Source: a virus
Virus record (IMG/VR): IMGVR_UViG_3300044971_002301
Span: 1-64,000 of that record
DNA length: 64,000 bases
Strand: one strand, 5' to 3'
Under the pieces are notes generated by a model, which was given only the letters and a program-made list of their open reading frames with translations, had not been told where the DNA came from and made no database searches. This document shows, one piece after another, positions 17,856 to 28,065 of the stretch. How positions within the stretch are numbered: position 1 is the stretch's first letter; the number at the start of each line of letters is the position of its first letter. The position numbers and the translations under genes were made by a program.

Positions 17856-18941
17856 ATGGAAATAATTAAAATTAAAATATCTCCTGAATTTTTAGAATCA
17901 GATATTGTACAAGTAACATCTAGCGGGTATACTTTTGGGGTATATACTGGATTGACAAGTATATTACAAGGTAATACTGGTGGAACGTCATTACTTACAG
18001 GACTTACATTTCCTATTTTATTAAAACAAAAGTATCAAGATATTGGTTATTATGATGGATTTGATGGGAATATTACACAACAAGTTATTTCTGCTAACTT
18101 TTCATTTACCTCGTCAACAGAAAGTCCGTATACCGTTAGTTTATTTAATAATTCAAGTGAGGGTGCAGTTTATTTAATTGATTCGACATATACGATTGAT
18201 TGGGGTGATGGAAGTTCACAAGTTATAAACTCTTTTTATCCTGACTTTATAAATCACACTTATGGAAATCCTTTACCTAACCCAACAAGTTATACCATTA
18301 CATTAAGACAAGAAAACATGTGGGGTACTGTTACAACAACTAAAACAGTTAATGTACCTTACTCACCTGTGGATAATTCAAACCCATACGGAACTGTGAC
18401 TTTTGCAAATACAAGTGGAAGTTGGAGTGCTAGTCCTCAGACATATAATTTTATTTATACTGCAGATTCATATAATGAAATTGCGTATCAAATAGGTTCT
18501 TATTATGGACAGGTACCTTATTTTATTACAGGGGTAACAACGTCAAGATTAGAGGATTTATCATTGTATGGGCCAACACAATACCAAGTGGGTCAGACGG
18601 TTAATTTACCTGGAGGTGGGTATGGTGTTGTTAATTATTTAACATCACAACAAACAGGATATACTATAAACAATACAGACTATATTGACTTTTCGGGTGG
18701 GACATCAATTTTTGTCGTGGCTTCTTCAGGATTAACTTCAGATATGTTAGTTCAAAGTGCTATTACAAAGAATGAAGTTCTTATGAATGTAATAGACCAA
18801 CCTCAATTATTTTCAAGTGTTTTTGTTGAACGAGGTAAGAATTCCGCATTGGAAAACTTCAGAAGAATTGGTGAAGTTTCAACAATGTCAGATTTGGTAA
18901 ATTACGGATATAATTTTTTCAACATACAAAACAGTCAATAA
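17856..18941 (+). CDS. Virion protein with PKD-like domain
   Basis: A 361-aa protein with an ATG 2 bases after the previous stop. At about residues 90-170 it has the signature of a PKD (polycystic kidney disease) beta-sandwich: TYTIDWGDGSSQ followed by FINHTYGNPLPNPTSYTITL and TTTKTVNVPY. PKD domains are common spacers in surface and adhesion proteins of Bacteroidota and their phages. The C-terminal third (LVQSAITKNEVLMNVIDQPQ, then SVFVERGKNSALENFRRIGE) is helical and resembles an assembly or oligomerisation part. Probably a tail accessory or fibre-attachment protein. Confidence 0.6.
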   Translation: MEIIKIKISPEFLESDIVQVTSSGYTFGVYTGLTSILQGNTGGTSLLTGLTFPILLKQKYQDIGYYDGFDGNITQQVISANFSFTSSTESPYTVSLFNNSSEGAVYLIDSTYTIDWGDGSSQVINSFYPDFINHTYGNPLPNPTSYTITLRQENMWGTVTTTKTVNVPYSPVDNSNPYGTVTFANTSGSWSASPQTYNFIYTADSYNEIAYQIGSYYGQVPYFITGVTTSRLEDLSLYGPTQYQVGQTVNLPGGGYGVVNYLTSQQTGYTINNTDYIDFSGGTSIFVVASSGLTSDMLVQSAITKNEVLMNVIDQPQLFSSVFVERGKNSALENFRRIGEVSTMSDLVNYGYNFFNIQNSQ

Positions 18942-18954
18942 AACTAAAAATTAA

Positions 18955-18961
18955 TATTTAT
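18955..18961 (+). promoter_or_regulatory. TATTTAT motif
   Basis: TATTTAT ends 16 bases before the ATG at 18978, inside the 36-base gap between two structural genes. Confidence 0.4.
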
Positions 18962-18977
18962 ACTAATAAGGTAAAAA

Positions 18978-19883
18978 ATGGCAACAGGTAATTATGGAAC
19001 AGTAAGATTGGCGGATGTGAGTCCAGCTGATGTGGAAATAATAATGAATTATACACCATCAAGAGATTTCACTAATAATTTCATCTTGAAAAAATTAGAT
19101 GCTCTTGAGTTGTTACAACCTTATTTTAGTAATCCTGCTATTGGTGGGCAAACAAATGAAATTTTAGGTGGGATGTATAATTTAAAATTACCATCTTCAG
19201 AATTTAATAATCTTGGAATTTATAACCTATTAATTAGGCCAATTCAAATTAGAACTGAAATTCTTGATTGTGGTGTATTACAAGCACTACCAAATGTTAA
19301 GGGTATCATTATTGATTTGACAAATGTACCCCAAGAATTTTTAAACAGATTTGTTCCACAAGGACTAGTGGGTTATCGAATAGAATATTTGAATAGTGAT
19401 GGTACAAAAAATACTAATTTTTTTAGAATAATTACTTCTTCATTTTATTGTGAGGCGGTAGTTGCAAATACTAATAATACATCCGATAAAGCACAAAGAT
19501 GGGTTTATAGTGATGGTGAAACTAATCTTTTATTTTGTACGGTTTCACCAAGTTCATCACCCTCAAACAAACCAAATGCAACACCTTATATTGGTGCTGC
19601 GGGACAAAATATTATTTTAACAAATACCTTTTTTGACCCAATAATGATTGAAGTTGAAATTGTTGAAAATGATATATCAACGTTAGCAATCGCACTTTAC
19701 GGGAATCAAACTAAATCTATTGAAGATGGTATATATACCATTTATGATACTAATAACAACATTTACAAACAATACAACTTATATGAAATTAGAAGTCAAT
19801 TTAATGAGTTGTTATATGAGGTTAGACAAAATAGAGGAAGTAATCTTGATACAACTAAAATCTTTGATAATATCATAGCTTAA
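18978..19883 (+). CDS. Tail/baseplate structural protein, unknown
   Basis: A 301-aa protein. The first 90 residues are mixed (SPADVEIIMNYTPSRDFTNN, FILKKLDALELLQPYF). The middle contains ILDCGVLQALPNVKGIIIDL and a beta-rich stretch. The end is helical and charged (LYEIRSQFNELLYEVRQNRG). No family is recognised. Its last base is shared with the next gene through a TAATG stop/start overlap, so the two products are probably made together. An assembly role in the baseplate or tail tip is inferred from context. Confidence 0.5.
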   Translation: MATGNYGTVRLADVSPADVEIIMNYTPSRDFTNNFILKKLDALELLQPYFSNPAIGGQTNEILGGMYNLKLPSSEFNNLGIYNLLIRPIQIRTEILDCGVLQALPNVKGIIIDLTNVPQEFLNRFVPQGLVGYRIEYLNSDGTKNTNFFRIITSSFYCEAVVANTNNTSDKAQRWVYSDGETNLLFCTVSPSSSPSNKPNATPYIGAAGQNIILTNTFFDPIMIEVEIVENDISTLAIALYGNQTKSIEDGIYTIYDTNNNIYKQYNLYEIRSQFNELLYEVRQNRGSNLDTTKIFDNIIA

Positions 19884-22846
19884 TGGCAACTTATAAATGT
19901 CCACCACAAAATAGAAATTTTTCCGATAATTTTGTTGGTTTACAACTGACTGATGGTGGAGGACTTACGCTTGGTGGTTTTGAATTCTCAACTAGTATTA
20001 CCGAAAAGGTTAATAGAAATTTTGAAACTGGTACATTTTCATCATTATTTAATAATGATGATTTAAATTTAACACCCGAATTAGCTGCGTCTGTTTATAA
20101 CAATAATTTCAGATTGTACCCAAATTTTGATGAAACTGATGTTACAAATTTTGTATCCTATGGTTCATTAAGTAAACGATTAGAAGTTGCAATTAATAAT
20201 GTCTTAAATTATTTTCCAGCGGCGTTAGAAATAAGAAATTTTACATCAGGGTCAACAACTGCAAATACTGCGGTTAATATTAGTTATAATGGTAATTTAG
20301 ATGAAACAGTATTAACAATTCCTTGGCAAACAATAAGTAATCCTTTCAATATTGATTATAGAATTAATGCAACTGTTTATATCAGTAGTTTAGGATTTCC
20401 TGTTTCAAAATACAGAAACTTAACAAATCAATTTAGAAGTTATTCATTATTTCTTAGCGGACAAAGTTATGAACTAAATTATATTAATACAACCTCTGAT
20501 TTTTCAACCGATTTAACAATATATGTTAAAGGTAATCCATTTAGTGGGTTAACAACATATTCTCAAAATTTTGTTGTTAGACCAAATGATACAATAGTTA
20601 ATGAAGTTTTCAATCTTGAGTTAGGAGAAATTGAAGAAGCGTTATTAAATAGATACTCTAACCCAATATATACGTACCAATATCAAACACCATCTGAATC
20701 GGATGATGGTTACATTTCAAATGTTGTACGTTCAATTACTTGGCCATTAGGTGGTGTATGGAATATAGATATTAGTTCTTTTGGATATGAAAATTATATA
20801 TCTGAATTACAGATATTAGGTACAAGTTATGATGAAAATAAAACAAATTTAGTATCTAGATTTTATACGACAAATGCGTTAAAGGAATTTGATACTGTAG
20901 ATGAAAAGGTTGATAAGACTTTAAAAATTTATGGTAGAAGTTTTGATGAAACAAAAAAATATATTGATGGAATACAGTATGTTAATTCTGTAAATTACAA
21001 TATTGGAAATGATATACCTTCAGGTTTAGTTACTAATTTGGCTCAAACACTTGGTTGGTCAATCAGGATGTCCCCAATTGCAAATGCTGACTTTTTAGAG
21101 TCGGTTTATGGTACTACGGATAATGCGTTTCCTGCTTATTCGACAAGTCAAACAAAACAAGATTTAAATAATCAATATTTTAGAAATTTAATTCTTAATT
21201 CATCTTATTTGTACAGGTCAAAAGGAACAAGAAAGTCGATTGAATTTTTATTGGGTTTTATTGGGGCACCTGAAGCTCTTGTTGAGTTTAATGAGAATGT
21301 TTATTTGGCGGACACAAATATTAATATAGAAAAATTTAATTTATTATATTCACAAATTTCAGGTGGAACATATACCCCACAGTTTACGGTTTTAAATAGT
21401 GGTAATACCTATAATTTTCAGGGTGTAACATATACTGCATTTACACAATCAGGTGTTACAATTCCGACAAATACAACATTAACCGATTATCCTGTTGACA
21501 GTGAGGGTTATCCTGTAAATCCTGTGTTTACTCAAGGGACAACAAGTAGACCAAGTTTTTATTTTCAAAAAGGAGGTGGATGGATTGAGTCTACAGTACA
21601 ACATAGAACACCTGAAGAAGTTAATTATAGTACTAGTATCTACACTGGACAAAATGTTAATATCCAAACTAATTTAGAACCATTCACATATGGTCAAAAA
21701 TTCTTAGATAGATTTAGAAATTTCCCATTCATGGATATGGGTTTTAATCTTAAAAAAGTTCAGGATAATAAAAAGAGTTGGACTAATGAAGATATCGGGT
21801 TGAGAAAAAACATTGATAATTTATTTAATGCTTATTACCCAATCTCAACAGATAGATTATTACTTAATGTTAAGAATGTTGAAATATTCTTAAATCCTGC
21901 TCAAGCTCTTGCATATGATGTTTGGTATGTTTCGGCAACCAAAAATTACCCAATACCTTACACAGGATTATCTTCACCGTATCCACAGATAGGTGGTATT
22001 GATTGGACTTTTATTAATCCACAACCACAAAATAAAACTTTTTATGAGTTTTATAAAACTTTTTGGTTGAACATGATAAATGTTAGAAATCGACAATTTT
22101 CATCCGATGGAAAAACAAGTGGTTACCCAACATTACAGTCACTATTTTGGAAATACCTTACGATGTACCAAGATACAGGATTAACTAATTACAATTTTGG
22201 TTATCAAAATATGATTGAGTATATTAATGGACTAGGTGATTTTTGGATTAAATTAATTGAACAATTTGTTCCGGCAACAACTATTTGGAATACAGGAACA
22301 AAATTTGAAAATTCAATATTCCATAGACAAAAGTTTATTTATAGAAGACAAAGAGGTTGTCAGTTGGTACTACAAGAAGTTGTTGGGCCGGTTACAACTG
22401 GTACTCTCCAAACTAATGGTTGTGACTCATTTACTTTTGATATTGATGTACCATCAATTCAAAATATTGGAGATGGTTTACATGATGATGCACAAGTATT
22501 GGCGACTGAACAAGGGTTTACTGATGGTTATACAATTGTCAATGCAAGTTATGGATTTGGTTTTACATTAACACACATTAATACTGGTGAAGAATTTATA
22601 TTTGAGTATAATAATGGGCCAACCTATTATTACCCAAATTTATACCCAACTCAAACACAATGGATAAATACTATAAATCAAGGATTAGTTTACTTTTCAA
22701 ATAGTGGAATTAATAATCAAGCAGGTGTACAAATAGTTTATAACAGTAATACAAATCAATTACAATTAATATCGACAATATGTGGATTTGATGATGTTGT
22801 TATAAGTGATATAGTCGTAATAAATGATATACAGATACAAGGATAA
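19883..22846 (+). CDS. Large tail/baseplate protein with P2 gpI-like 'KGT' segment
   Basis: A 987-aa protein coupled to its neighbours by TAATG overlaps at both ends. Around residues 435-475 it contains LYRSKGTRKSIEFLLGFIGA. This resembles the conserved LxxxKGTxxxIexlL segment of tail protein I (P2 gpI) and related baseplate proteins that sit where fibres attach. Residues 590-780 are rich in aromatics (WLNMINVRNRQF, LFWKYLTMYQDTGL, GLGDFWIKLIEQFVP). The last 130 residues form a separate, probably beta-rich domain beginning at GCDSFTFDIDVPSIQ. It likely links the baseplate to the adhesins encoded next; this is inference from the motif and gene order. Confidence 0.6.
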   Translation: MATYKCPPQNRNFSDNFVGLQLTDGGGLTLGGFEFSTSITEKVNRNFETGTFSSLFNNDDLNLTPELAASVYNNNFRLYPNFDETDVTNFVSYGSLSKRLEVAINNVLNYFPAALEIRNFTSGSTTANTAVNISYNGNLDETVLTIPWQTISNPFNIDYRINATVYISSLGFPVSKYRNLTNQFRSYSLFLSGQSYELNYINTTSDFSTDLTIYVKGNPFSGLTTYSQNFVVRPNDTIVNEVFNLELGEIEEALLNRYSNPIYTYQYQTPSESDDGYISNVVRSITWPLGGVWNIDISSFGYENYISELQILGTSYDENKTNLVSRFYTTNALKEFDTVDEKVDKTLKIYGRSFDETKKYIDGIQYVNSVNYNIGNDIPSGLVTNLAQTLGWSIRMSPIANADFLESVYGTTDNAFPAYSTSQTKQDLNNQYFRNLILNSSYLYRSKGTRKSIEFLLGFIGAPEALVEFNENVYLADTNINIEKFNLLYSQISGGTYTPQFTVLNSGNTYNFQGVTYTAFTQSGVTIPTNTTLTDYPVDSEGYPVNPVFTQGTTSRPSFYFQKGGGWIESTVQHRTPEEVNYSTSIYTGQNVNIQTNLEPFTYGQKFLDRFRNFPFMDMGFNLKKVQDNKKSWTNEDIGLRKNIDNLFNAYYPISTDRLLLNVKNVEIFLNPAQALAYDVWYVSATKNYPIPYTGLSSPYPQIGGIDWTFINPQPQNKTFYEFYKTFWLNMINVRNRQFSSDGKTSGYPTLQSLFWKYLTMYQDTGLTNYNFGYQNMIEYINGLGDFWIKLIEQFVPATTIWNTGTKFENSIFHRQKFIYRRQRGCQLVLQEVVGPVTTGTLQTNGCDSFTFDIDVPSIQNIGDGLHDDAQVLATEQGFTDGYTIVNASYGFGFTLTHINTGEEFIFEYNNGPTYYYPNLYPTQTQWINTINQGLVYFSNSGINNQAGVQIVYNSNTNQLQLISTICGFDDVVISDIVVINDIQIQG

Positions 22847-25026
22847 TGGCGGAAAGTTCGTATTCAATAAGTTTAACAGGTGATTGTACAAATAGTTCAT
22901 TAGGAGCTGCGCTAATTACTTTAGTTGGCTCAAGTCCGTATACAATCTATTGGGTAAATAATGTATTACCATCGGCAACTTTTTCAGGAAGTTCTTATTC
23001 TGTAACAGGATTAAGTACGGGTACTTACGGATTTAATATTACAGCTTCAACTATTCCGATTAATGAAGTTATAGGACCTGTATATTTTAATATAGTTTCA
23101 GCAAGTACTGCATATATTAACACATCTGATTTTGTAACATGTCAACCTGATAGTTCATATTTAACAGTTGTAACCACAGGAACGACTAATGGGGTAATTG
23201 ACAATACTCAAGGAACATTTGTTGGGGCAACAATTAATTTATATAAAGACTATGTATACTATGCTTCCGCAACTTCGGTTAATACCGCATATTCTTTTAT
23301 AAATTTATCTGAAGGTATGTATTACGCTCAGGTAACAGGGGATGGTAATTGCCCTTGTGAAACAGAATCTGTGATAATACATACTAATCCAAATTTACTT
23401 GATTTTGGATTATATACAATTGATAATCCAGCATGTTCACAACAAAGTGGTAAAATATACGTTACAGGTTTAACAGGTGTTTCACCATTCATTTATCAGT
23501 GGTCACCTACTGTTGGTGGTACAGGTGATACATTTGTAACTGGGCTAACTCAAGGCTCGTACAATTTAACTGTTATAGATGCGAATGGGTGTAGTTTAAC
23601 TAAAATAACAACTATTACAAATGCTGAACCGATATCGTTTATATCTTATACAACCACACCACCAACTTGTTTTAATGCTGATGGGAGTATAACGTTTAAT
23701 ATTACAGGTGGAACGGCTCCGTATTTTTATTTATTAAGTAATGGTGATTCAGTTACAACATATGGTACATCTGTAACATTTAATAATATTGGGTCAGGAA
23801 GTTATACTTTAACAGTTACGGATGTTTCGTTATGTAGTCTCTCAACATCAGTTGATTTCTTAGTTCCAAGAAGTTTTTCATTGGTATCTGAAACAGTTTC
23901 AAACTCACAATGTTCGTATAATAGTGGGTCAATAACTGTTACATTATTAGGTGGGACACCTCCATTTATATATTCATTAAGTAATAATAGTGGTGTGACA
24001 ACAACTAATACGTCAACACTTCAAACCAATACATTTAACAGTTTAGAGTCGGGTACATATACTTTAACAATTAATGATAGTAGTAGTGCTTGTACTTATA
24101 CTAATAATATTACAGTATTAAATGATACATCATTTAATTTTTCTATTACAGGAAATAGTACTTATTGTGGTCTTAATGATGGTTCTATCAATATATCTGT
24201 AACTCCAAGTTATACATCTTCAACATTTTATACGTATTCACTATCAAACGGGGCTAGCTCATACCCGACAACTTCAACGACATATACCTTTACTAGTTTA
24301 CCTGCAGGTAATTACGATGTAACTATTGAAAATCTTTCAGGATGTACTCAAACTACATCAACTACAATTGATTATTTGGCACCTTATCAATTTGCGTTAT
24401 ATGGTACTGATTGTATAAATGGTAGTGGTGGTACGATAAGTGTTTTATTAAATGAAAGTACTGGGCCTTTTAACTTTATTTGGAGTGATAATGTTAATGG
24501 TCAAATTGGTACATATATTACAGGTTTAACTGCTGGTACTTATGTATTAACTGTTAGCGGTACAAGTAATTGTGAAACAACTAAATCAATTGATATTAGT
24601 TGTAACCCATTAAGAACTGCTAGCTCAACTTACAAGTATACGATTGGTAATAAAACATATCTACCTTCATCAATATTTAATTTTACAAAAATGTTAAATG
24701 AGGGATATTCTTCATTAACAACAGGACATGAGGATTGTAAACTTAAATATGCTAAATTTAATTGTGATATAGAACTTGACGGAACGGTTTATTCAGGTAC
24801 TTTCTTTACAACAACATCTTTATCTAATTCACCGACAGTAAACGCATTTAAGACAGTTATTGATGCATTAATCAATACTATACCTGATATTAAATCTTAT
24901 GAGGTTAATTTATTGACAAATACCATCAGTATTGAATCAGATGTTGTTGGTGGTGTTGAAGTTTATAAAGATGATGTATTAACTATATCGGTAAGAATGG
25001 ATTATAGTATATCTTGTCGCACTTAA
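22846..25026 (+). CDS. Adhesin with SprB-like repeats
   Basis: A 726-aa virion protein built mostly of tandem beta-sandwich repeats of about 65-75 residues. Each has a Cys early, a G-S/K-I strand, GGTxP(F/Y)xY, a T-x-L-x-x-G-x-Y turn and a (V/I)-x-D/N-x-x-x-C ending. Examples are GKIYVTGLTGVSPFIYQWSP with TQGSYNLTVIDANGCS, and GSITFNITGGTAPYFYLLSN with GSGSYTLTVTD. About six copies are visible before residue 585. The pattern matches the SprB repeat of Bacteroidota gliding-motility adhesins. The C-terminal 140 residues are a different domain (TYKYTIGNKTYLPSSIFN onward). There is no signal peptide, which fits a phage particle rather than a secreted protein. It is coupled by TAATG to the tail protein before it. 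Confidence 0.75.
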   Translation: MAESSYSISLTGDCTNSSLGAALITLVGSSPYTIYWVNNVLPSATFSGSSYSVTGLSTGTYGFNITASTIPINEVIGPVYFNIVSASTAYINTSDFVTCQPDSSYLTVVTTGTTNGVIDNTQGTFVGATINLYKDYVYYASATSVNTAYSFINLSEGMYYAQVTGDGNCPCETESVIIHTNPNLLDFGLYTIDNPACSQQSGKIYVTGLTGVSPFIYQWSPTVGGTGDTFVTGLTQGSYNLTVIDANGCSLTKITTITNAEPISFISYTTTPPTCFNADGSITFNITGGTAPYFYLLSNGDSVTTYGTSVTFNNIGSGSYTLTVTDVSLCSLSTSVDFLVPRSFSLVSETVSNSQCSYNSGSITVTLLGGTPPFIYSLSNNSGVTTTNTSTLQTNTFNSLESGTYTLTINDSSSACTYTNNITVLNDTSFNFSITGNSTYCGLNDGSINISVTPSYTSSTFYTYSLSNGASSYPTTSTTYTFTSLPAGNYDVTIENLSGCTQTTSTTIDYLAPYQFALYGTDCINGSGGTISVLLNESTGPFNFIWSDNVNGQIGTYITGLTAGTYVLTVSGTSNCETTKSIDISCNPLRTASSTYKYTIGNKTYLPSSIFNFTKMLNEGYSSLTTGHEDCKLKYAKFNCDIELDGTVYSGTFFTTTSLSNSPTVNAFKTVIDALINTIPDIKSYEVNLLTNTISIESDVVGGVEVYKDDVLTISVRMDYSISCRT

Positions 25027-25040
25027 AATAGTTGAAAAAC

Positions 25041-25047
25041 TATTTAT
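25041..25047 (+). promoter_or_regulatory. TATTTAT motif before first adhesin cassette
   Basis: TATTTAT ends 6 bases before the ATG at 25054. Confidence 0.45.
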
Positions 25048-25053
25048 CATTAA

Positions 25054-26058
25054 ATGAGTTTAGTAACAATAAATAGTTTGGGAGGAATACCTCCTTATGT
25101 TATTTCAGTTTGTGACATATTTCAATACTCTTGTCAAACTGTGACAACAATATATGATTATATTCCACCATCTGTTAGTTTTAATATTCCGAGTCCATAT
25201 TCATCGGCTCCAAAAGTTTTAATTAAAATAGTCGATTCTACAGGATGTATTTTCACACAAGAATATATGTGTGTAACACCTACTCCAACCCCAAGTATTA
25301 CTCCAAGTGTCACCCCGACAATTTCTTTAACTCCTTCAAATACTCCAACACCAAGTATTACACCATCATTTACACCTACACCGAGTATCACACCAAGTAT
25401 TACACCTACACAAACAGTTACACCATCACATACCCCAACACAAACAATTACTCCAACAGTTACAAGAACTCCAACACCTACAGTTACACCTGACACTCCT
25501 ATTTATGCTTATTTGTTCATTGAACCATACTCAGGTTCTGCTAGTGTTGGTTCTTACATGAATTCACTTGGTTCTAATTTTTATGGATTTACAAATACTA
25601 CTAAACCAAGTAGTTCGGCTAGTACATTTGATTTAGACATGAACAAATATGTTAACTTCTCAGGATGGACAACAGGATTATTTCCAAATATTATAAAACA
25701 ATTAGTACCATCGGCAAGTAGTGGACTTGATTCATACGGTAACCCATATCTTAAATATAATTTCCCAACAACAAAAGTACCTGAAAATACGGTTGGATGT
25801 AAAGCTTGGTACACTTGGATAATACCAATTAGCAGAACCAATAATCAATACCAAGTTGAGATTGATTTGGGAATAGTTAATCCAAATGTCTTTACAAGTG
25901 TAAAGACGGAACCGACAATTTACGCTAATACATTTACTTATACAGGTAGTACTATTGCAAATACAACATACAGGGTTTACACAACATACCCATCAAATAC
26001 ATTTGAATTGGATAATACTTATGACCTTTATTTTAGAGGAAGTAAGGTTGATATATAA
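25054..26058 (+). CDS. TPT-linker adhesin (type A base domain + linker + distal domain)
   Basis: A 334-aa three-part protein. Residues 1-73 are a small Cys-containing base domain ([20 protein letters not shown] ... KIVDSTGC), also encoded alone at 48181 and at 55854 on the minus strand. Residues 74-148 are a Thr/Pro linker of repeated TPTPSITPS/TPTxT units. Residues 150-334 are a distal domain ([20 protein letters not shown] ... [10 protein letters not shown] ... [15 protein letters not shown]) that recurs in the protein at 36271 behind a different base domain. It is followed by a collagen-like fibre gene, the same pair order as at 36271/37510. The linker is mucin-like and would be a good O-glycosylation target. 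Receptor binding is inferred. Confidence 0.7.
   Translation: MSLVTINSLGGIPPYVISVCDIFQYSCQTVTTIYDYIPPSVSFNIPSPYSSAPKVLIKIVDSTGCIFTQEYMCVTPTPTPSITPSVTPTISLTPSNTPTPSITPSFTPTPSITPSITPTQTVTPSHTPTQTITPTVTRTPTPTVTPDTPIYAYLFIEPYSGSASVGSYMNSLGSNFYGFTNTTKPSSSASTFDLDMNKYVNFSGWTTGLFPNIIKQLVPSASSGLDSYGNPYLKYNFPTTKVPENTVGCKAWYTWIIPISRTNNQYQVEIDLGIVNPNVFTSVKTEPTIYANTFTYTGSTIANTTYRVYTTYPSNTFELDNTYDLYFRGSKVDI
25276..25497 (+). repeat. Thr/Pro linker coding repeat (TPTPS-type)
   Basis: In-frame degenerate repeats encoding TPTPSITP-like units within the type A adhesin. Similar linkers occur in the genes at 28065, 36271 and 53375. Confidence 0.85.
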
Positions 26059-26067
26059 TTATAGTAA

Positions 26068-28065
26068 ATGAGTTTCCCATATAAAAATCCAATATCGTCT
26101 ATCCAACTAAATGGAACACAAAGTGTACCAAGAAACAATACGTATGGTACTACTTTCAGTGTTAATAATACGGGTGGTTATATGGAGGTTTTCAGTTTAT
26201 CTGACCTTTATTATACAATACCATCGGGAACAACGGGAAGTATTGAATATTCGGGTAATACTATTCCTATTGAGTTTACAAAAGGAACGGGAACAGCTTG
26301 GTCACCTGATGTAATTACTTTGGCTTCAGATAATATTTCATCAGGTAGAAGACGACTTGGTATGTTGGCTTATGTTTATGAGGTTGACCAAGTTTACCAA
26401 TATCATATTAATGATTACGAGACGTTATTTAATGCTGCGACTGCTAGTACGGGATGCGCTCAAGTATCTGATTTTGGAACAACGATAAATAATAAAACTG
26501 CTGCGGGTCAGTCGTTTATTAATTCTTGGACTGCTAACACTATTGAAGATGTTAGTGGTGCAACATATAGTACTGCGGCATGGAGAAAGTTTTCGACAGG
26601 AACTGGAGGAGGTTCAGGATTTACGTCAGTTAGAATAAATAATGTTAGTCAATTTACGTCATCACCATATAGTTATATTAATTTTAGTGGTGTTAATGTT
26701 GATATATCATCAGTTGGAAACAATACGATTGTATTATCGGCAAGTACTAGCGGAGGTGGTGGAGGAAGTGGTTCGTCAGGTAGTAGTGGTAGTTCAGGAA
26801 CATCGGGAACTAATGGTAGTTCAGGTTCTAGCGGGATTAGTGGTTCTTCAGGTACTAGTGGTAGTTCAGGTTCTGCAGGAACATCGGGGAGTTCGGGTTC
26901 TACAGGTTCGTCAGGAACAAGTGGTAGTAGTGGAACTTCAGGTAGTTCTGGTACATCTGGTTCAAGTGGTAGTAGTGGTTCTTTAGGAACATCAGGAAGT
27001 AGTGGTACCTCAGGTAATGGTGGGTCATCGGGAACAAGTGGTTTAGATGGGATAAGTGGAACGTCAGGTTCTTCAGGGTCAAGTGGAAGTACTGGCTCTT
27101 CAGGAACTAGCGGAACATCAGGTTTAAGTGGTTCTTCAGGAACTTCAGGTAGTTCTGGTACATCAGGTTCATCGGGTAGTTCCGGTTCTGCCGGAACATC
27201 AGGTACAGGATTTACCACAATCACAAGTCCGGGTAGTAATAGAGTATTAACATCTGATGGGACATCTAATGCTGCGGTTGCTCAGGCTAGAATGACTTTT
27301 GATGGTACTACATTATCAGTTACAGGTAATACAAGTGTTAATGGTAATATAAGTACTACAGGTGTAACATCTTTTGGTAACGGAACATTTACAAAGGCGG
27401 GGTCAGCTACTGGTGATGTTCTTCTTGATAATAATAGTACAGATACTCCGGGTGTTTTGTTTTATTATGCTAATAATTCAAACTTTGGTATTGATAGTTT
27501 TAATGGGTCATTTGATGTTCTAAGTGGACAGTTAGTTCGTATCACAAATAATTTAAATGAAGCAGGAGGTGCGGTAAAAATGGCTATAGATACCACAGGT
27601 AATGTGGTATTTACAGGATTTATAAAGGCTAATGCGTGGAGAGCCGGTCAGGTAATTAACGATATTATTTTGAGTAATACTGAGGTAACTGTTAGTACTA
27701 CAACTATAGCTACCAGTAATTCGGATACTGATTTTGTTACTTATAGTTATACACCATTAAGTTCTACAAGTTATTTAGTAATACATTATCATTTAGCATC
27801 TTTTGATTTTACTTCTGGTACAGGTAATGATTCATACATATCTAGAATAAAGGTTGATGGTGGTGAAATAACCTATTCAGTACAAAGCACGGTTAATGGA
27901 TTTCGTACAGGTGTTTTATTTCCATTAACGGGTAGATACACTAACTCTAATACTACCGCAAAATCGATAGTAGTTGCATGTCGTAGAAGTTTTGCGGATG
28001 ATAATATCACAATAGTAAATTCATCTACTTCAATGTGGTTAAGAATAACAGAAGTTGCAAGATAA
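26068..28065 (+). CDS. Collagen-like tail fibre, short stalk
   Basis: A 665-aa fibre. Residues 1-185 are an N-terminal attachment domain (SFPYKNPISSIQLNGTQSVP; DNISSGRRRLGMLAYVYEVD) clearly related to the start of the 2,435-aa protein at 37510. Residues about 235-380 are Gly-x-y triplets, nearly all GSS, GTS, GSA or GST, with one GLDGISGTSG interruption. The part after the stalk (VLTSDGTSNAAVAQARMTFD; GNVVFTGFIKANAWRAGQVI) resembles trimeric fibre shaft sequence. The last 120 residues form a compact beta domain ending MWLRITEVAR, probably the receptor-binding tip. A TAATTAT sequence lies 5 bases before the ATG. The stop overlaps the next start (TAATG). Confidence 0.75.
   Translation: MSFPYKNPISSIQLNGTQSVPRNNTYGTTFSVNNTGGYMEVFSLSDLYYTIPSGTTGSIEYSGNTIPIEFTKGTGTAWSPDVITLASDNISSGRRRLGMLAYVYEVDQVYQYHINDYETLFNAATASTGCAQVSDFGTTINNKTAAGQSFINSWTANTIEDVSGATYSTAAWRKFSTGTGGGSGFTSVRINNVSQFTSSPYSYINFSGVNVDISSVGNNTIVLSASTSGGGGGSGSSGSSGSSGTSGTNGSSGSSGISGSSGTSGSSGSAGTSGSSGSTGSSGTSGSSGTSGSSGTSGSSGSSGSLGTSGSSGTSGNGGSSGTSGLDGISGTSGSSGSSGSTGSSGTSGTSGLSGSSGTSGSSGTSGSSGSSGSAGTSGTGFTTITSPGSNRVLTSDGTSNAAVAQARMTFDGTTLSVTGNTSVNGNISTTGVTSFGNGTFTKAGSATGDVLLDNNSTDTPGVLFYYANNSNFGIDSFNGSFDVLSGQLVRITNNLNEAGGAVKMAIDTTGNVVFTGFIKANAWRAGQVINDIILSNTEVTVSTTTIATSNSDTDFVTYSYTPLSSTSYLVIHYHLASFDFTSGTGNDSYISRIKVDGGEITYSVQSTVNGFRTGVLFPLTGRYTNSNTTAKSIVVACRRSFADDNITIVNSSTSMWLRITEVAR
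26770..27205 (+). repeat. Collagen-like Gly-Ser-Ser/Gly-Thr-Ser coding repeat
   Basis: About 48 in-frame Gly-x-y triplets with mixed Ser codons (TCA, TCT, AGT, AGC). This is the smaller relative of the 6.2-kb repeat at 38130. Confidence 0.9.

Noticed and set aside
25158-25496. Minus-strand Gly/Val frame opposite the TPT linker
   Set aside because: Shadow of the Thr/Pro repeat; the same kind of shadow appears on the + strand at 55230-55460 opposite the minus-strand linker.
26673-27224. Minus-strand Pro/Glu-rich frame opposite the shorter collagen-like repeat
   Set aside because: Same composition effect as the longer case; overlaps a well-supported fibre gene.
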